Program-made: the position numbers and the translations under genes
The notes under the pieces: generated by a model
What the model was told of the DNA's origin: nothing
What the model saw: the letters and a program-made list of their open reading frames with translations, nothing else
Databases searched by the model: none
Part shown: positions 12,301 through 21,047 of the stretch, one piece after another
Numbering within the stretch: position 1 is the stretch's first letter
Layout: every line of letters starts with the position of its first letter
DNA from: Salinivirgaceae bacterium
GTDB taxonomy: Bacteria > Bacteroidota > Bacteroidia > Bacteroidales > SZUA-534
Length of the DNA: 44,458 nt
Reading direction: 5' to 3'
Assembly (NCBI GenBank): GCA_027858735.1
Contig: JAQICC010000345.1
Location: 1-44,458 of the forward strand

Positions 12301-15300
12301 ACCTGAACTTGGAGTAAATCACAAGTTAGCCTATCGGTTGCAGGACTTACAATGTTTATAATAGGAAGATCAATATTTAATCCGACCACAACAGTATCTT
12401 CAGAGCTACAACCATTAGCCGCTGTGGCAATTAAAATAAATTCACCAGGCCCATCAACCGTGGTTGATTTGGCTAAATTATTGGTAATATTTGCTGAACC
12501 CGATTCTCTTATCCATTGGAAAGTTGCGGCCAAATCGGGTGAATCGCCGGAAATTGTTGGGCTTGTGATATCACAGGTATAATCGTCGGACGGATCAATA
12601 GAAATTCCCGGAAGATTAATATCATTATCAACAGAAACAGTAGCACTATCTTTACAACTATTAACGGTGTTTTCTACAACAATTTTATAGGTACCTGCAA
12701 CATTTACATCAGGGGTTAGTGTTGCAGTTCCACCTGTTATGCTTGGCCCGGTCCATAAATAAGTATTATTGGCAGGTATTGGCGAACCATCAACACCATT
12801 AAGTTGTATGGTAGGATCTGTACACGTTAAATCAGCTGCTGGATCAATCGAAATTATTGGGTCATCCTGATCAATTGATACAGTAATACTAATTGAACGT
12901 GGACACTCTGTAACTGAATGGTAGTAGGTAAAGGTATACGTTCCGGCTGCATCAACCAAAGCCGTAATGGCATCAGTTGGTCCAATAATATTACCGCCTG
13001 CTGTAGTCCATTCATATGTTCCGGTACCGGGATCTCCGGCAGCAACAACACCTGTTAATGTTAGTTGTTTGTTATTGGCACAGGTTATATCGGCAGTTAA
13101 ACCGTTGTCAATAGAAACAGCCATTTCAGTAAAATCAGGATCAACGGTTATTGATTCAGAAAGCAGTGAAGTACAACCACTGGTAGGGTCTACTGCCACC
13201 ACCGAATAATCTGCAGCTGCATCTACAATAGCAATTGTATCATTAACTCCTATGGTATTTAAAATGTTACCACCCGCACCTGCAGTCCAATTAAAAGTTG
13301 GATTAGTTAAACCTGTTGAACTGGCAAAGGCTTCAAGTTCTACTTCTGTATTCCCACAAGTAATTTCCGCAGGATTTACATCGTTATTTACCAATCCGGT
13401 AACTACTGGGTAAATTCTACCATCGGCTACTGTAACTGTATCCTCGTTAGCACAACCGTTAACCATTGATGTTGCTCGTAAAATAAAAACACCGGGTCCA
13501 TTTACCGAAGTTGATTGAAAAGCAGTATTGGCAATTGTTCCTGCACCGGAATCTTTTCTCCACAGGTAGCTAACTGCTGTGGGTGAATTTCCAAAAATTA
13601 CAGGGTTGGTAGTATTACAAGTAAAATCGTTTGCCGGGTTCACAGAAATATTGGGAAAAGCTGTATCAACACCTGCCAGGGTACTTGCAGTATTAAAGCA
13701 ACCATTAGGTGCTGTAGCCGTAACGGTATACGTTCCAATTTCATCAATCTCAATTTCAAGCTGACTCACATTTGTAATAATACCCGGACCGGACCATGTA
13801 TAAGTAGTATCGGCTACTAAACCAACTCCATTGTCGGCTACAATAATTGGTGTTAAATCGTTACAATCAATTTCGTAGGTTAAAGGTATGTCGACAACCG
13901 GAGGTATTTGATCTAAAGTAACAACGGTTTCAAAAAAGTCTTCACATCCTGTTACCGAATGCGCATAAGTAAGTCGATAAGTTCCTGCAGCATCAATTAC
14001 TGCATCTTCGGCATTTGTTGGGCCTACAAAACTTCCTCCTACTGTAGTCCACGCATAAACGCCACCTACATCACCACCTGAAATTACGCCATCAAGGGTT
14101 AAGGTACTACCTGCCATACAAGTAAGTATAGCAGCTGGTCCATTTGCAATGGAAACACCTGCAGTTGTTGAAACATTAATAACGGGCTCAGCCGCACTTA
14201 ATGTGCTACAACCATTAATTGGGTCGGTTGACGTAACAAAATATTCGGCAGCCGTTGTTACGGTATTATTTTGGTTATAAGTTCCACTTATTGTTCCTAC
14301 TGTACCACCAGCTCCAAACGACCATACAAAAGTAGCATTTGCAACATTTGAACTTGCTTGCAAATCAACGTCATTTGTACAGGTAATATTCGTATTTACA
14401 GCTTCAACATTTGTTATAACAGAAGTAGGATAATCACGTTTTAAGATTACCTCAACAGTTTCTTCGGAATAACAACCATTACCACCAACCCCATCTTGAG
14501 TTACACGTAGGGTATAAATACCCGGTAAATCAACATCGGTAAAACGGTTGTTTTGTGCACTATAAACTGCACCTGGAGGCCCATCCCACATATATGATAC
14601 AAAGGGTGTTGTTGATACATTACCTTCTATTAGAACAGCTGCATTATTACAATTTAAAGTGTCGGCCACCGGTGTAATTACCCCAATATTCGGTTCATCA
14701 AGATTTTGATTTACATGAACCGATGTAGTAGTAAAGCATGAATTATCAATATTAGTAACCGTTAAATAATAATCGGCTGTAGTATCAACCACAGGGGTGG
14801 CTGAATTGGCTCCACTAACAATAACCCCAGCAGGGTTTGATGTCCATACAAAACTGGAATTGAAATAATTGGAATTCCCTTGCAAATTAAAAGAAGTATT
14901 GGAACATGTTACTTCAGCAGGGGAATTAATAGAAATGGTTGGATCTGTTTTATCGGGTAATACAGTTATGGTATCGGTATTATAACAGGCCTTACCATTG
15001 GTTGTTACTTCAATTTGCACTACAAAATTACCTTCATGAGAAGCACTTGCTACATTTGTGTTTATTGCTCCATCTATAACACCGCCACTTATTCCAGTCC
15101 AGTTCCATGCAATACTTGTAGCGGGGGGAACTGTTTCACTAGTTGTTGCATTTAAGTTTACTCGACTGGTATTGTCACATGTAATTACATCACCAGCACC
15201 AAGGTCATTTATACTAACATTCGGAACCGGATTAACAGTAATATTCTGAGTTACCCAGGTAGATCTTCCGCAAGGATTTACTGCCTGAACGCGAACAATA

Positions 15301-18300
15301 CCAGAAATGGACAAAGGATCACCAGCTGCAAAATCAATAATTATATTTGCTGCACTAGAATCAGACACAATCACACCGGATGTGGTTTCCCATAAGAATT
15401 CTGTTTCATTGGTAAAATCATCCGGATCAATTGCAAAAGCAACAGCCAATTCACCTTCACAAACTACATGTGTTGCGGCCAAAGCTCCTGGTAAAATATC
15501 AGCCGCGCCTAAAGCAATTGGTAAATCAAGAATCTCAATATCAATATCTGCAGGTGCTCCATCATCACAGGCATTGCGGCCAAACACTGTAATGGTTTCA
15601 GTTGCTGGCCCAGCTGTACCAGGGTATGTAATCGTAATTTTTTTAGTATTATTACCTGAAATTATATTTGCAGAAACTACATCCCAAATGTATGAGGTTG
15701 CATATTCAATAGTTGGTATTTCAAAAGTATAGGTAGTAGAACCATCAGGGCAGACATTTACACTTGAAGCTACAATACCACTGGCATCATCTGGTAGGGA
15801 GTCGACATTGATAGTAGCGCTATTTGTCATCCATTCGTTACAGGTGGCACCTTGTGCTAAAACTTTATAATTTCCTTCAGGTTCTAGGGCTAAAAAATCA
15901 AAAGCTCCTGTGCCAGAGGCATTTGGATCATAGCTATCACCCGTTGAATTTCCATCACGATACAATAAATAGATTACATCAGCTTCTGATCCGCTCAGAT
16001 GAATATCCAACCCTCCAGCATCTTCACAATAGTTTCCACCACCTGATACGGAGAATTTTGTAGGTGCAGTGGTAACATTTACGGTTTGCAAAGAACTGTC
16101 AGAACACGTAAAACCATCAGTATATTTATATTTTATTATAAAAAGACCCAATAAGCCATTGGGATCAAAACGAACCGTATCCACCCAGTTATTTGGATCA
16201 GCATCAGAATTATCAACCCCGGTTACGCCGATACCGGAACCCGAAAACTGCCCTCCTACCTGGCTGCCCACAAGCAATATAGATGCTGCATTTTGACAAT
16301 AAGTTGCAGGTAAATTGGAAAAATTAACTGTTGGGCTTTGGTGAATGGTTACTAGTTGAGAATCCGTTCTAGCACAGCCCTCACCATTACTTACCGTGTA
16401 TTCAACTACAAAGGTACCTAGCGCCTGAACGCTATCAGGAGTAAATTTTGCTGTACCATTACCTAAGTTTTCAAAAGCAATGGGTGCTACCTCCCAATCA
16501 GTTGGAACATTCCAAGTACCATACACTGGTATTGTTGCGCTGTTGCTAGCCGGGCTGCCAATTATTGTAACTTCTCCATCGGATTCACAATAATTAGCGG
16601 CTAAATTATTTATGGCAACATTTGGTATAGGATTTACAGTAATAAATTTACTTATGGTATCCGTATAACACCCTGTAACTGGATTGGTATAATGATAGGT
16701 TATTTTTGAAGTTCCTGCTCCGGCAGTTTTGGGTTCGAAATCTCCAATATTAACACCAGTACCCGTGAAATAGCCTCCATTACCTAACTGGTTACCCACC
16801 AATATTTGAGCATCATCATTTTGACAGAAATTTATATCCGTATCTTCAAAATCAAATAAGCCACCTGCTCCAATGGTAAACCCTAAATCTGCCAAAGGAT
16901 TAACCATTGCAGTTTCTGTAGTAGTATTAGAACACCCTGCTTCACTATATTCATAATCTATGCGATAAGCACCCGGTTCGTTTGCATTAATAGAAACTGT
17001 TCCAGGAGCTGCTACATTTATCGAAACCAATGTTGTATCATCCTCAGATGGATCAGCATCCGGGTCAAAATGGATATGCCACTTTCCGGGATAACTATCA
17101 ACCACTAGAAGTTGATCATCTTCTCCATCACACATATCGTCAATAGCTGTTATTGCAACGGGGTAACCTACATTTACCTCTATATCATCGAATCCAGTAC
17201 AACCTGGGGTAGTAACTGTATATGTTATGGTGTGTGTTCCCACTCCTGCTCCTCCAGCATCATTGGGGTCAAAAGTACCAGTCCCATCTCCTGCATCTGT
17301 TAAACCAGCAGCCGCAGTAGTGGTAAGTGTTCTAAATATTACCCCTGGATCAATTGGGATATTATCTGTGGTTGTTATAGGTACAATAGCAGCACCAACA
17401 TTACAAAAATCTGCATTATTGAGAGGCGCATCAATTGAAACTGTAGTGGCATCGTAAGGTAAAATTGTTATATCTCCAGAAACACTATCGGTGCAACCTT
17501 TTGTATTTGTAAATGTATATGTAATCGGATAATTATTATCAGTATTATCAAGAGGATCTGTACTAAACTGATTAAATGAAGGTCCATTGGTTAAATTAAG
17601 TGATGGACTTGTCCATTTTGAGCTAAGATTTATTCTATTGGGAACCAAAGTAACATTTCCCATGTTCTGACAGTATTCTGCTCCATCATTTGTTATTGAA
17701 AGAAATGGTAAAGATGAAACTGTTATATCTATACTATCAACTCCTTTACAATCATTATTGTCTGTAACAGTTGCATAAAATGTATGATCAAGATCAGGGG
17801 CATCAGGTACTGGATTGGTAGGAAATTCTGTAATACTAGGATCAGTTTGAGCATTTGGCGACCATAAAAAACCAGTAAAGACTCCACTACCACCAGATGG
17901 AGCTGCCGTAAGTTGTACTGATCCACCATGACAAATATGATTTAAAGTCGCATCAGAGGTAATACTAACATTAGGATTATTAAGATGCGTAATTTTAACC
18001 GTGGATGTGTCCCTACAGGTAAATTCATTAGTTACAATTAAAGTATAAGTTATTGTTGCAGTTGGATTAACATTTTCAGTTATGTTTGTTCCTACACCAA
18101 CCCAATTATATGCTAAGTTTAGCGCTCCAGTTCCTGGTACAGAGTTTGAACCATCCAATAATGTTCCTACTCCATGACACATTTCATCAGGAGATCCTGC
18201 ATTTGCAGTTGGGGTAGGATTTACAATGATATCAACCGTATCTACACCATAACAACCTGAAGTATCAACTAATTCTAATGTAACCCAAGTAGTTGACGGT

Positions 18301-20657
18301 GGTGCAAAAGTATATAAACCGGGTTCACCCGTTCCTGAAGGTCCTCCACTCCAATCCCATGTTGCTGTTGGTTTATTTGATTCACCTTTCAATGAAATCG
18401 ATCTACCTTCACAAATAGTAAAAGGTCCACCTCCCTCACGGCTTATAGTAACATTGGGTGTTGGATATACTTTCATATTTAAAGACTCTGAAGCAAAACA
18501 CCCATTCCCATCAGTAACCGTAACGCTATAGGTAAGGTCATTTAATGGTTTAGCTAAAGGCTCTTCTATATCATTGAAATTTAAAGTTGCACCATTGTTC
18601 CATGCATATGAAACTATTGGAGCTGCTGAAGTAGCATTTGCATGAAGTTGAGATGCTATTCCTGAGCAAATAGTAGTATCATCAACAGTTATTCCTGTAC
18701 CAAATGATGGCCGCAAATTTTTTGTTATTGTAACCCCTGGTAAATCAACTGAGCAGCTAGTGCTTTGATCAGTAACCCTGATAAAATAATCTGCTTCAGT
18801 GACATTACTCCATACTAAATTGGCAGCGGCAGCCCCACTCTTGGTTGTTAGTTGTATTGGAACCGGTAAAATATCCCGATAAAGGGTATAATCGGTATTG
18901 GCATCAATATTATTAACAGTTACTGTTCCACCAGCTCCTCCATCACAATAATCGGTAGCATCAACTATTTTTGTATTATCTGGCAAAGGATTGACCGTAA
19001 CTATTGAAATATCTGTAAGCACAGATTGACATCCTAATCCGGTAGTCCGGGTAGCCAGAAAATTATAATTCCCCGCAACTCCTGAACTTAAAATAAATGT
19101 CAAATCTCCTGCTCCATCCTGAGGGGCTTCGATAGGATTGTTTGAAGCATCCCTCAGTTGATAAGATGTATTAGCTTCAGCTGTGGACAAAGAAATATTG
19201 GCATCATCCCCACTGCATATTGCTGCATCGCCTACATCTAATCCCGCATTTGGTAAGGGCAAAGCATCCACCACCGCCATATCGGTAAGGGTTGCAGTAC
19301 ACCCAAAACTTGATGTTGCCTCAACTGTAAAATTATTTGTTCCCGTAGTAAGCGGGGTAACAGCAAATGGAAGGTCACCCCCATTGCCCGCACTTGGCCC
19401 GGCCTTTGAAACTGCTCCCAGGAAAACTTCATAATTTATTAAAACCTCTGTGTTACTAACCGTAATATTAATAGGAGAATTGCTACATATTTGACCGTCA
19501 GAGACTGTTAACGTGGCATTCGGCAGCGATTTTTCAAGGACATCAATTGTACCTGACATTGGTTGTGTACATGTTCCGATAGCCTCCACAGTGTATTCTC
19601 CAAAAATAATGTTTGGCCAGGTTAAAGCCGCACCTGTACCTTCTTTTTGAGCGCCATAATCTATTCCATACCTAATAAGCTGGTAATCAACACCAACATC
19701 GGAACTCGACAATTCGAGCGTGACTCCGCTACTGCCCGTACAATAATAATCATCGCCAACTTCCGAGAGTGTATAGTCGTTCAAAAAAGTAAGCGTTATC
19801 ACAGCATCGCCAACCATTGTTTCGGTACAACCAGCCCCCATATCAGCTTCTATCGTATAAGTTCCGGCGGTATTTACGCTCCAACTTAATGGCCCACCAT
19901 CACCAATTTTTACGTTACCTGTGGGTCCTCCATTCTTATATAATTCATATTCCACACCTGCCTCTGATCCATCAGTAACAACATCAGTGTATCCACCAGG
20001 ACATATATTTCCATCACCTGAAACATTATATTGAATAGGATTGGTAGCAGAAAAGAATATTACCACCTCATCAAAGGGTGAGGGGGATAATCCAGAACAT
20101 GGGCTTGTACCTCCATGAGTGACTGTCCATCTAAAATAATTTGCACCAGGATCTAATCCCGTAACAGTGGTATTAAATAGGGCATCATTGGTAATGGTAG
20201 CCCCGCTGGTCGTTGTCCATTTTCCGACTGCTGTTGCTGTCGGAAATTTGGCGATTAAATCTGCCGGATTACCTGCTGCCAAAGTTGTATTGTCAACACA
20301 AACCGTTTTGCCTAAACCTGCATAAGCTGACCAATTTGAAATTATAACATCATCGGTGGTGGTTGAACCATTTTTTAACACAGTCCATGTATATCTATTA
20401 TCTCCCCAACCAATTTTTGTTACATGCGTATCGTATTGATTTGGATTAGCAAATACACCGGTACCAAAACCCGCATTTACAGTCCAGGTACCTACCCCAC
20501 CCCCCGGGTTACTTCCTGCAAGGTCGGTATAGTCCTCACAGAGTGTTTGATCGGATCCGGCATCAGCACCAGCCGCAAATGTTTCTTGGATATGACCCAA
20601 CAAGAAAAAAGCAATAAGAATAAATGATAAGGATTTTATATGAAGGATTCTTTTCAT
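3360..20657 (-). CDS. Giant modular T9SS-secreted surface protein (Ig/PKD-like repeats, gliding-type C-terminal domain)
   Basis: This single frame of 5765 residues covers 39% of the window. Residues 1-28 are a signal peptide ending near ETFA-AG. Then come two AGxDQTLC..GxW..N(R/F)xTWTV modules; a set of glycine-rich VSGDGNICPGG-type and PKD-like modules to about residue 1800; an array of 25 Ig-like modules of about 85 residues (about 1810-3925), each starting P-x-I-x-I...(I/L)TC and closing near NGC; three YYATxT..GCES modules (about 3925-4190); one EGGGSFCEG module; two PKD-like modules; 13 further AGxDQxxC modules (about 4440-5495); and PKD domains with WDFGDG near 5526. The last ~110 residues (FPDAFSPN..NDVF..YNRIGVMVF..WDGYY..DVYVYLVQGKY) form a CHU_C/gliding-type B domain that directs T9SS export. 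No enzyme domain was seen. The likely role is adhesion or gliding, as in SprB, coupled to the downstream PorP/SprF gene. Confidence 0.9.
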   Translation of the reverse strand: MKRILHIKSLSFILIAFFLLGHIQETFAAGADAGSDQTLCEDYTDLAGSNPGGGVGTWTVNAGFGTGVFANPNQYDTHVTKIGWGDNRYTWTVLKNGSTTTDDVIISNWSAYAGLGKTVCVDNTTLAAGNPADLIAKFPTATAVGKWTTTSGATITNDALFNTTVTGLDPGANYFRWTVTHGGTSPCSGLSPSPFDEVVIFFSATNPIQYNVSGDGNICPGGYTDVVTDGSEAGVEYELYKNGGPTGNVKIGDGGPLSWSVNTAGTYTIEADMGAGCTETMVGDAVITLTFLNDYTLSEVGDDYYCTGSSGVTLELSSSDVGVDYQLIRYGIDYGAQKEGTGAALTWPNIIFGEYTVEAIGTCTQPMSGTIDVLEKSLPNATLTVSDGQICSNSPINITVSNTEVLINYEVFLGAVSKAGPSAGNGGDLPFAVTPLTTGTNNFTVEATSSFGCTATLTDMAVVDALPLPNAGLDVGDAAICSGDDANISLSTAEANTSYQLRDASNNPIEAPQDGAGDLTFILSSGVAGNYNFLATRTTGLGCQSVLTDISIVTVNPLPDNTKIVDATDYCDGGAGGTVTVNNIDANTDYTLYRDILPVPIQLTTKSGAAAANLVWSNVTEADYFIRVTDQSTSCSVDLPGVTITKNLRPSFGTGITVDDTTICSGIASQLHANATSAAPIVSYAWNNGATLNFNDIEEPLAKPLNDLTYSVTVTDGNGCFASESLNMKVYPTPNVTISREGGGPFTICEGRSISLKGESNKPTATWDWSGGPSGTGEPGLYTFAPPSTTWVTLELVDTSGCYGVDTVDIIVNPTPTANAGSPDEMCHGVGTLLDGSNSVPGTGALNLAYNWVGVGTNITENVNPTATITYTLIVTNEFTCRDTSTVKITHLNNPNVSITSDATLNHICHGGSVQLTAAPSGGSGVFTGFLWSPNAQTDPSITEFPTNPVPDAPDLDHTFYATVTDNNDCKGVDSIDITVSSLPFLSITNDGAEYCQNMGNVTLVPNRINLSSKWTSPSLNLTNGPSFNQFSTDPLDNTDNNYPITYTFTNTKGCTDSVSGDITILPYDATTVSIDAPLNNADFCNVGAAIVPITTTDNIPIDPGVIFRTLTTTAAAGLTDAGDGTGTFDPNDAGGAGVGTHTITYTVTTPGCTGFDDIEVNVGYPVAITAIDDMCDGEDDQLLVVDSYPGKWHIHFDPDADPSEDDTTLVSINVAAPGTVSINANEPGAYRIDYEYSEAGCSNTTTETAMVNPLADLGFTIGAGGLFDFEDTDINFCQNDDAQILVGNQLGNGGYFTGTGVNIGDFEPKTAGAGTSKITYHYTNPVTGCYTDTISKFITVNPIPNVAINNLAANYCESDGEVTIIGSPASNSATIPVYGTWNVPTDWEVAPIAFENLGNGTAKFTPDSVQALGTFVVEYTVSNGEGCARTDSQLVTIHQSPTVNFSNLPATYCQNAASILLVGSQVGGQFSGSGIGVTGVDNSDADPNNWVDTVRFDPNGLLGLFIIKYKYTDGFTCSDSSLQTVNVTTAPTKFSVSGGGNYCEDAGGLDIHLSGSEADVIYLLYRDGNSTGDSYDPNASGTGAFDFLALEPEGNYKVLAQGATCNEWMTNSATINVDSLPDDASGIVASSVNVCPDGSTTYTFEIPTIEYATSYIWDVVSANIISGNNTKKITITYPGTAGPATETITVFGRNACDDGAPADIDIEILDLPIALGAADILPGALAATHVVCEGELAVAFAIDPDDFTNETEFLWETTSGVIVSDSSAANIIIDFAAGDPLSISGIVRVQAVNPCGRSTWVTQNITVNPVPNVSINDLGAGDVITCDNTSRVNLNATTSETVPPATSIAWNWTGISGGVIDGAINTNVASASHEGNFVVQIEVTTNGKACYNTDTITVLPDKTDPTISINSPAEVTCSNTSFNLQGNSNYFNSSFVWTSNPAGVIVSGANSATPVVDTTADYYLTVTNIDNSCFTTTSVHVNQNLDEPNIGVITPVADTLNCNNAAVLIEGNVSTTPFVSYMWDGPPGAVYSAQNNRFTDVDLPGIYTLRVTQDGVGGNGCYSEETVEVILKRDYPTSVITNVEAVNTNITCTNDVDLQASSNVANATFVWSFGAGGTVGTISGTYNQNNTVTTAAEYFVTSTDPINGCSTLSAAEPVINVSTTAGVSIANGPAAILTCMAGSTLTLDGVISGGDVGGVYAWTTVGGSFVGPTNAEDAVIDAAGTYRLTYAHSVTGCEDFFETVVTLDQIPPVVDIPLTYEIDCNDLTPIIVADNGVGLVADTTYTWSGPGIITNVSQLEIEIDEIGTYTVTATAPNGCFNTASTLAGVDTAFPNISVNPANDFTCNTTNPVIFGNSPTAVSYLWRKDSGAGTIANTAFQSTSVNGPGVFILRATSMVNGCANEDTVTVADGRIYPVVTGLVNNDVNPAEITCGNTEVELEAFASSTGLTNPTFNWTAGAGGNILNTIGVNDTIAIVDAAADYSVVAVDPTSGCTSLLSESITVDPDFTEMAVSIDNGLTADITCANNKQLTLTGVVAAGDPGTGTYEWTTAGGNIIGPTDAITALVDAAGTYTFTYYHSVTECPRSISITVSIDQDDPIISIDPAADLTCTDPTIQLNGVDGSPIPANNTYLWTGPSITGGTATLTPDVNVAGTYKIVVENTVNSCKDSATVSVDNDINLPGISIDPSDDYTCDITSPTISGDSPDLAATFQWIRESGSANITNNLAKSTTVDGPGEFILIATAANGCSSEDTVVVGLNIDLPIINIVSPATDRLTCDLLQVQVEATAAPVGSTYSWSTGTGGSISNTTAPNPMVNAAGIYKVIVTHATSKCKDSADVTVLENKIYPGISITSTVTEITCTDPDININASATTNAFSYSWTNSPGGNIVSGQGSNTINVDAGGNYTLVAKNVLTGCESTSAPYAITQNNTDPVISIVPDTYKISCDDVTEVITATSDIAGTTFSWAGVGIVPPSTNAFVTVNQPGNFVVTGTAPNGCTGQNNETVVPDTVTPDVAIATPLDLTCTRTTVTLTGSSAVADTYTWSKILGSGSLVPPTNVPTATVNGPGTFQLLVENGTSGCTNSTSVLVEEILTSPGLTVTPIATDSLTCNVSFVQIEAFAVAGATYKWTTAIVGATISDDEIANPYVNKQGTYTVRATHPITGCFQDADVEVNELLTKPVINISYPSTIITCSRDTITLDASTTTDANDYIWNTSDGNIKTGGTSDIAVITQDGTYELIATNNTTGCKDTSEVVITDDLLEPTINIVGSGYEITCTDPTPELAATVDFGTVLWTGPGVVAGTETSLNPTVNASGWYNIEATAANGCSSNKDVFVDSDELPPNISALTSNYPNITCEIDLVTISGNSNTPGATFKWSIIGPSTATFGDDESRETTVNADGTFQLTVTGPNGCTTTSVTNLVIGIDTITPNLGALPVTWPTELSCNLTTLNLSASSTTLNRQWLWETALAGSHITNINSATPTINAAAEYKVTVTNPANGCTKSDMTEVTKDSRVPTMDIADPGMDITCTNPTVVLDASGSTDAASYAWLATNGGNIVTGQNTVAVTVNAKGKYTVTGKHNISGCPASKSFDVDQDNSIPIISFDEYPDTLTCSVLEVELYADAPAIPGIDKSINWTSSGTFTSSTTIINPTVSTSAAYTVTIEQISTGCAAVQSITVEQNRVDPVITFDNPEDITCSKTQVAIKAYASTTSLLRTVTWAEGVGSHIVSGGSTLNPLVDAIGDYTVTVIDLNNGCSNFETINVDDNIVYPTINVNTSPDEITCTDGIVELTGTVSNMSDVSYEWIKATPGTIWGATTANATVNSAGIYNLIVENNVTNCRDTSVDITVVNNKIYPIVTPVAPSGVITCAVGEVTISVNQDADFSYAWTGPGAISNPNSYTTSVFAAGDYFVTVTDNTNGCPTIEYIEVQSDIDPATIPLIPNTSTCFGTANPSFVKTSGTNIEWYADVALSLFVGSGDTYTPVDTEAGNHAYYATATGTNGCESTSATEVILTINALPDAPVTIGDSVCFDDANVNISAIGTTINWYDNTSAFLIQATNYIPTESAVGTYTYYATQTDANNCESNQAATKYVINSIPAIPSLVDDALEVCEGDVNPTFTAVGSKINWYKNITGSVISTETTYQSLETNDGIYTYYATQTIKGCESPEVTGTLAIAPLPVKYTVEGGGSFCEGTSGVEVTLSNSQTTANYELWLDETTLILDKLGDGDSISFGFRADTGRYTVYAYNTTTNCRTLMNGSVTVGENPLPGNAGLVSGSSQVCQGEAGVTYSVAAIANATSYNWILPTGFTIVSGDNSRTITVDVSLTASNVDISVYAENDCGVGGTSALFSVSVNPLPGSASNLTGDNTICVNQKGVLYEVDEITNASEYVWSIPVGGTIASGETTRQLVVNYGTSAISDQITVYGKNACGVSNTLSMDVTAYDLPNVEAGTEQNLCTNATILDGNSVPSGGTGLWTLEDGAVTFEDQAKPNTQLTAIGRGNNILTWTVTDVNGCPNTDTVEIYNNTVFVNAGVDQVLCSDSTNFNAMAPLSGASWSVVPGSGTGLIQSINSPSSFVERLNQDTNVFVWVVTNRGCISADTVNLFNYLPYPPYAGVDQINESDRADMDADIPEDETFGTWGVIGGGGSFVEPNNPKTEVENIQQGENKFVWTVKRKNLCPLSDTVIIVNNILDDPEAGDNQIICKNSTKLSADSPGIFKGEWSVISGSKANFADHTNHETEVTNLGPGENWLRWTVSTSYIASKSDSVLIVNKQPTQANAGSDVTICNNSIQLSANTPIYGIGKWIISSGQGELIDSLENSMFTNIGQGDNLLKWQIINERCVSEDFVTITNNTPTQANAGLDQTICFDSTSLLPNTPTVGAASWSVFSGKGGIVGNSVSGLASDTNIMRYTITKGTCFSVDDVVIVNNNPTTPQAGYDLNICTDTITLDANRATQGNGLWTVRSGSGEFSENTLQNSFVSNISYGTNIYRWTITKNGCAEYNELTVSNNYITSDAGKDIILCSDEFELLASNPEPGVGTWSIVGASGAAFENQNDPNTMVKSLSNGKNQLRWTIENSGCIAYDDVVVTNNKPTNALAGEDQAVCGRETQLRGNTPIYGTGQWVVMGGSGIFDDSTDSRTTISGLGVGENTLRWTITEKECYSYDEMVITSNYPINVFGGNDQTVCSDSTALSATAATIGLGQWTIISGSGNFDDASSNETIIRNLGKGDNFLKWTVTSSDCHVIDTVIITSSIPTPAIAGADQILCSAKTNLAANSPLVGTGEWVLVSGSADILNTNIPNSEVTSVGLGESTLRWTISLDGCYSNDEITLTNNQPSTPNAGYDTEVCGDSVRLFADPPTVGVGVWSLVSGDAVIDDASSNQTIVNRIKFNDNTFRWTITNKNCILYDDVIVTNNYEYVDAGVDQTVNTPYTQLIANNPAQGSGMWEVSASPATIETANSFETLVNGLGSGANIFTWTITNKGCTSYDDIVINYVVMPQADFDPSSVKGCPPMLVNFINTSIGGAPYSWDFGDGETTNDQSSYHVYNEAGAYKVVLTATAPLGMTVTKDTFITVYENPFADFDVAPKTVYIPGENISCFNYSINADSSQWFFHKDGVYINDWTPQYAFADTGWQDITLKVTSSEGCTDDTTLFEIVHVLPRSNFIFPDAFSPNPGGGSGGVYDETDRSNDVFYPMIVNGELFDYEFYVYNRIGVMVFRTTDVDIGWDGYYKNKMQPNDVYVYLVQGKYNNGQPFKKTGNVLLIVKEH

Positions 20658-20682
20658 TTTATATTTTTTAACTACCTAAAAT

Positions 20683-20700
20683 TACGATATTTTAATCGTA
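20683..20700. promoter_or_regulatory. Inverted repeat in the promoter region of the giant surface-protein gene
   Basis: TACGAT and ATCGTA form perfect 6-base arms around a 6-base spacer, 26-43 bases before the start codon at 20657. On the minus strand a TAATTTTA resembling a degenerate -7 element overlaps its 3' end, and a TTG lies about 23 bases further upstream. It may be an operator, or part of the promoter that happens to be symmetric. There is no direct evidence of a regulator. Confidence 0.3.
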
Positions 20701-21047
20701 TTTGTTTCAAGATTTTGATTAATCATGACATAAAATACACTTAATACGAATAAATGCTAAATGCTTAATTTTAACAAACAAAAAGCGCTAATGTTATTAA
20801 AATCAACGTCCTTTTACTGGGTTAAAAATTGATTTCATAAATATCGTGAAAACGTGCTTGAAAAACAACTTTTTAGACTTTATTGCAATGTTCTCAAACA
20901 TTAGTAAACCAATATTTAAGCAGATTTTACTGGTCTGTTGGCTTGCCATTAAATTAATACAAACCATCAATCTTACAACTTACCTTTGTTTGGGGTATTT
21001 TTATAGGTGTGTTGAGCTGGTTAGTAAAATATTTGCTCTTTTTGTTT
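20701..21047. other. Intergenic spacer between the giant protein gene and the RAYT locus
   Basis: The stretch is AT-rich and carries no gene that I can support. A 93-codon open frame from 20846 runs into the repeat at 21048 and has no recognisable features, so it is not annotated. Upstream promoter sequence of the giant gene on the minus strand is probably in the first 100 bases. Confidence 0.5.

Noticed and set aside
3429-19889. Numerous plus-strand open frames of 60-179 codons across the giant gene, such as 10066-10605
   Set aside because: They lie antisense to an unbroken 17-kb coding frame with consistent domain repeats, and their products are low-complexity with no family motifs.
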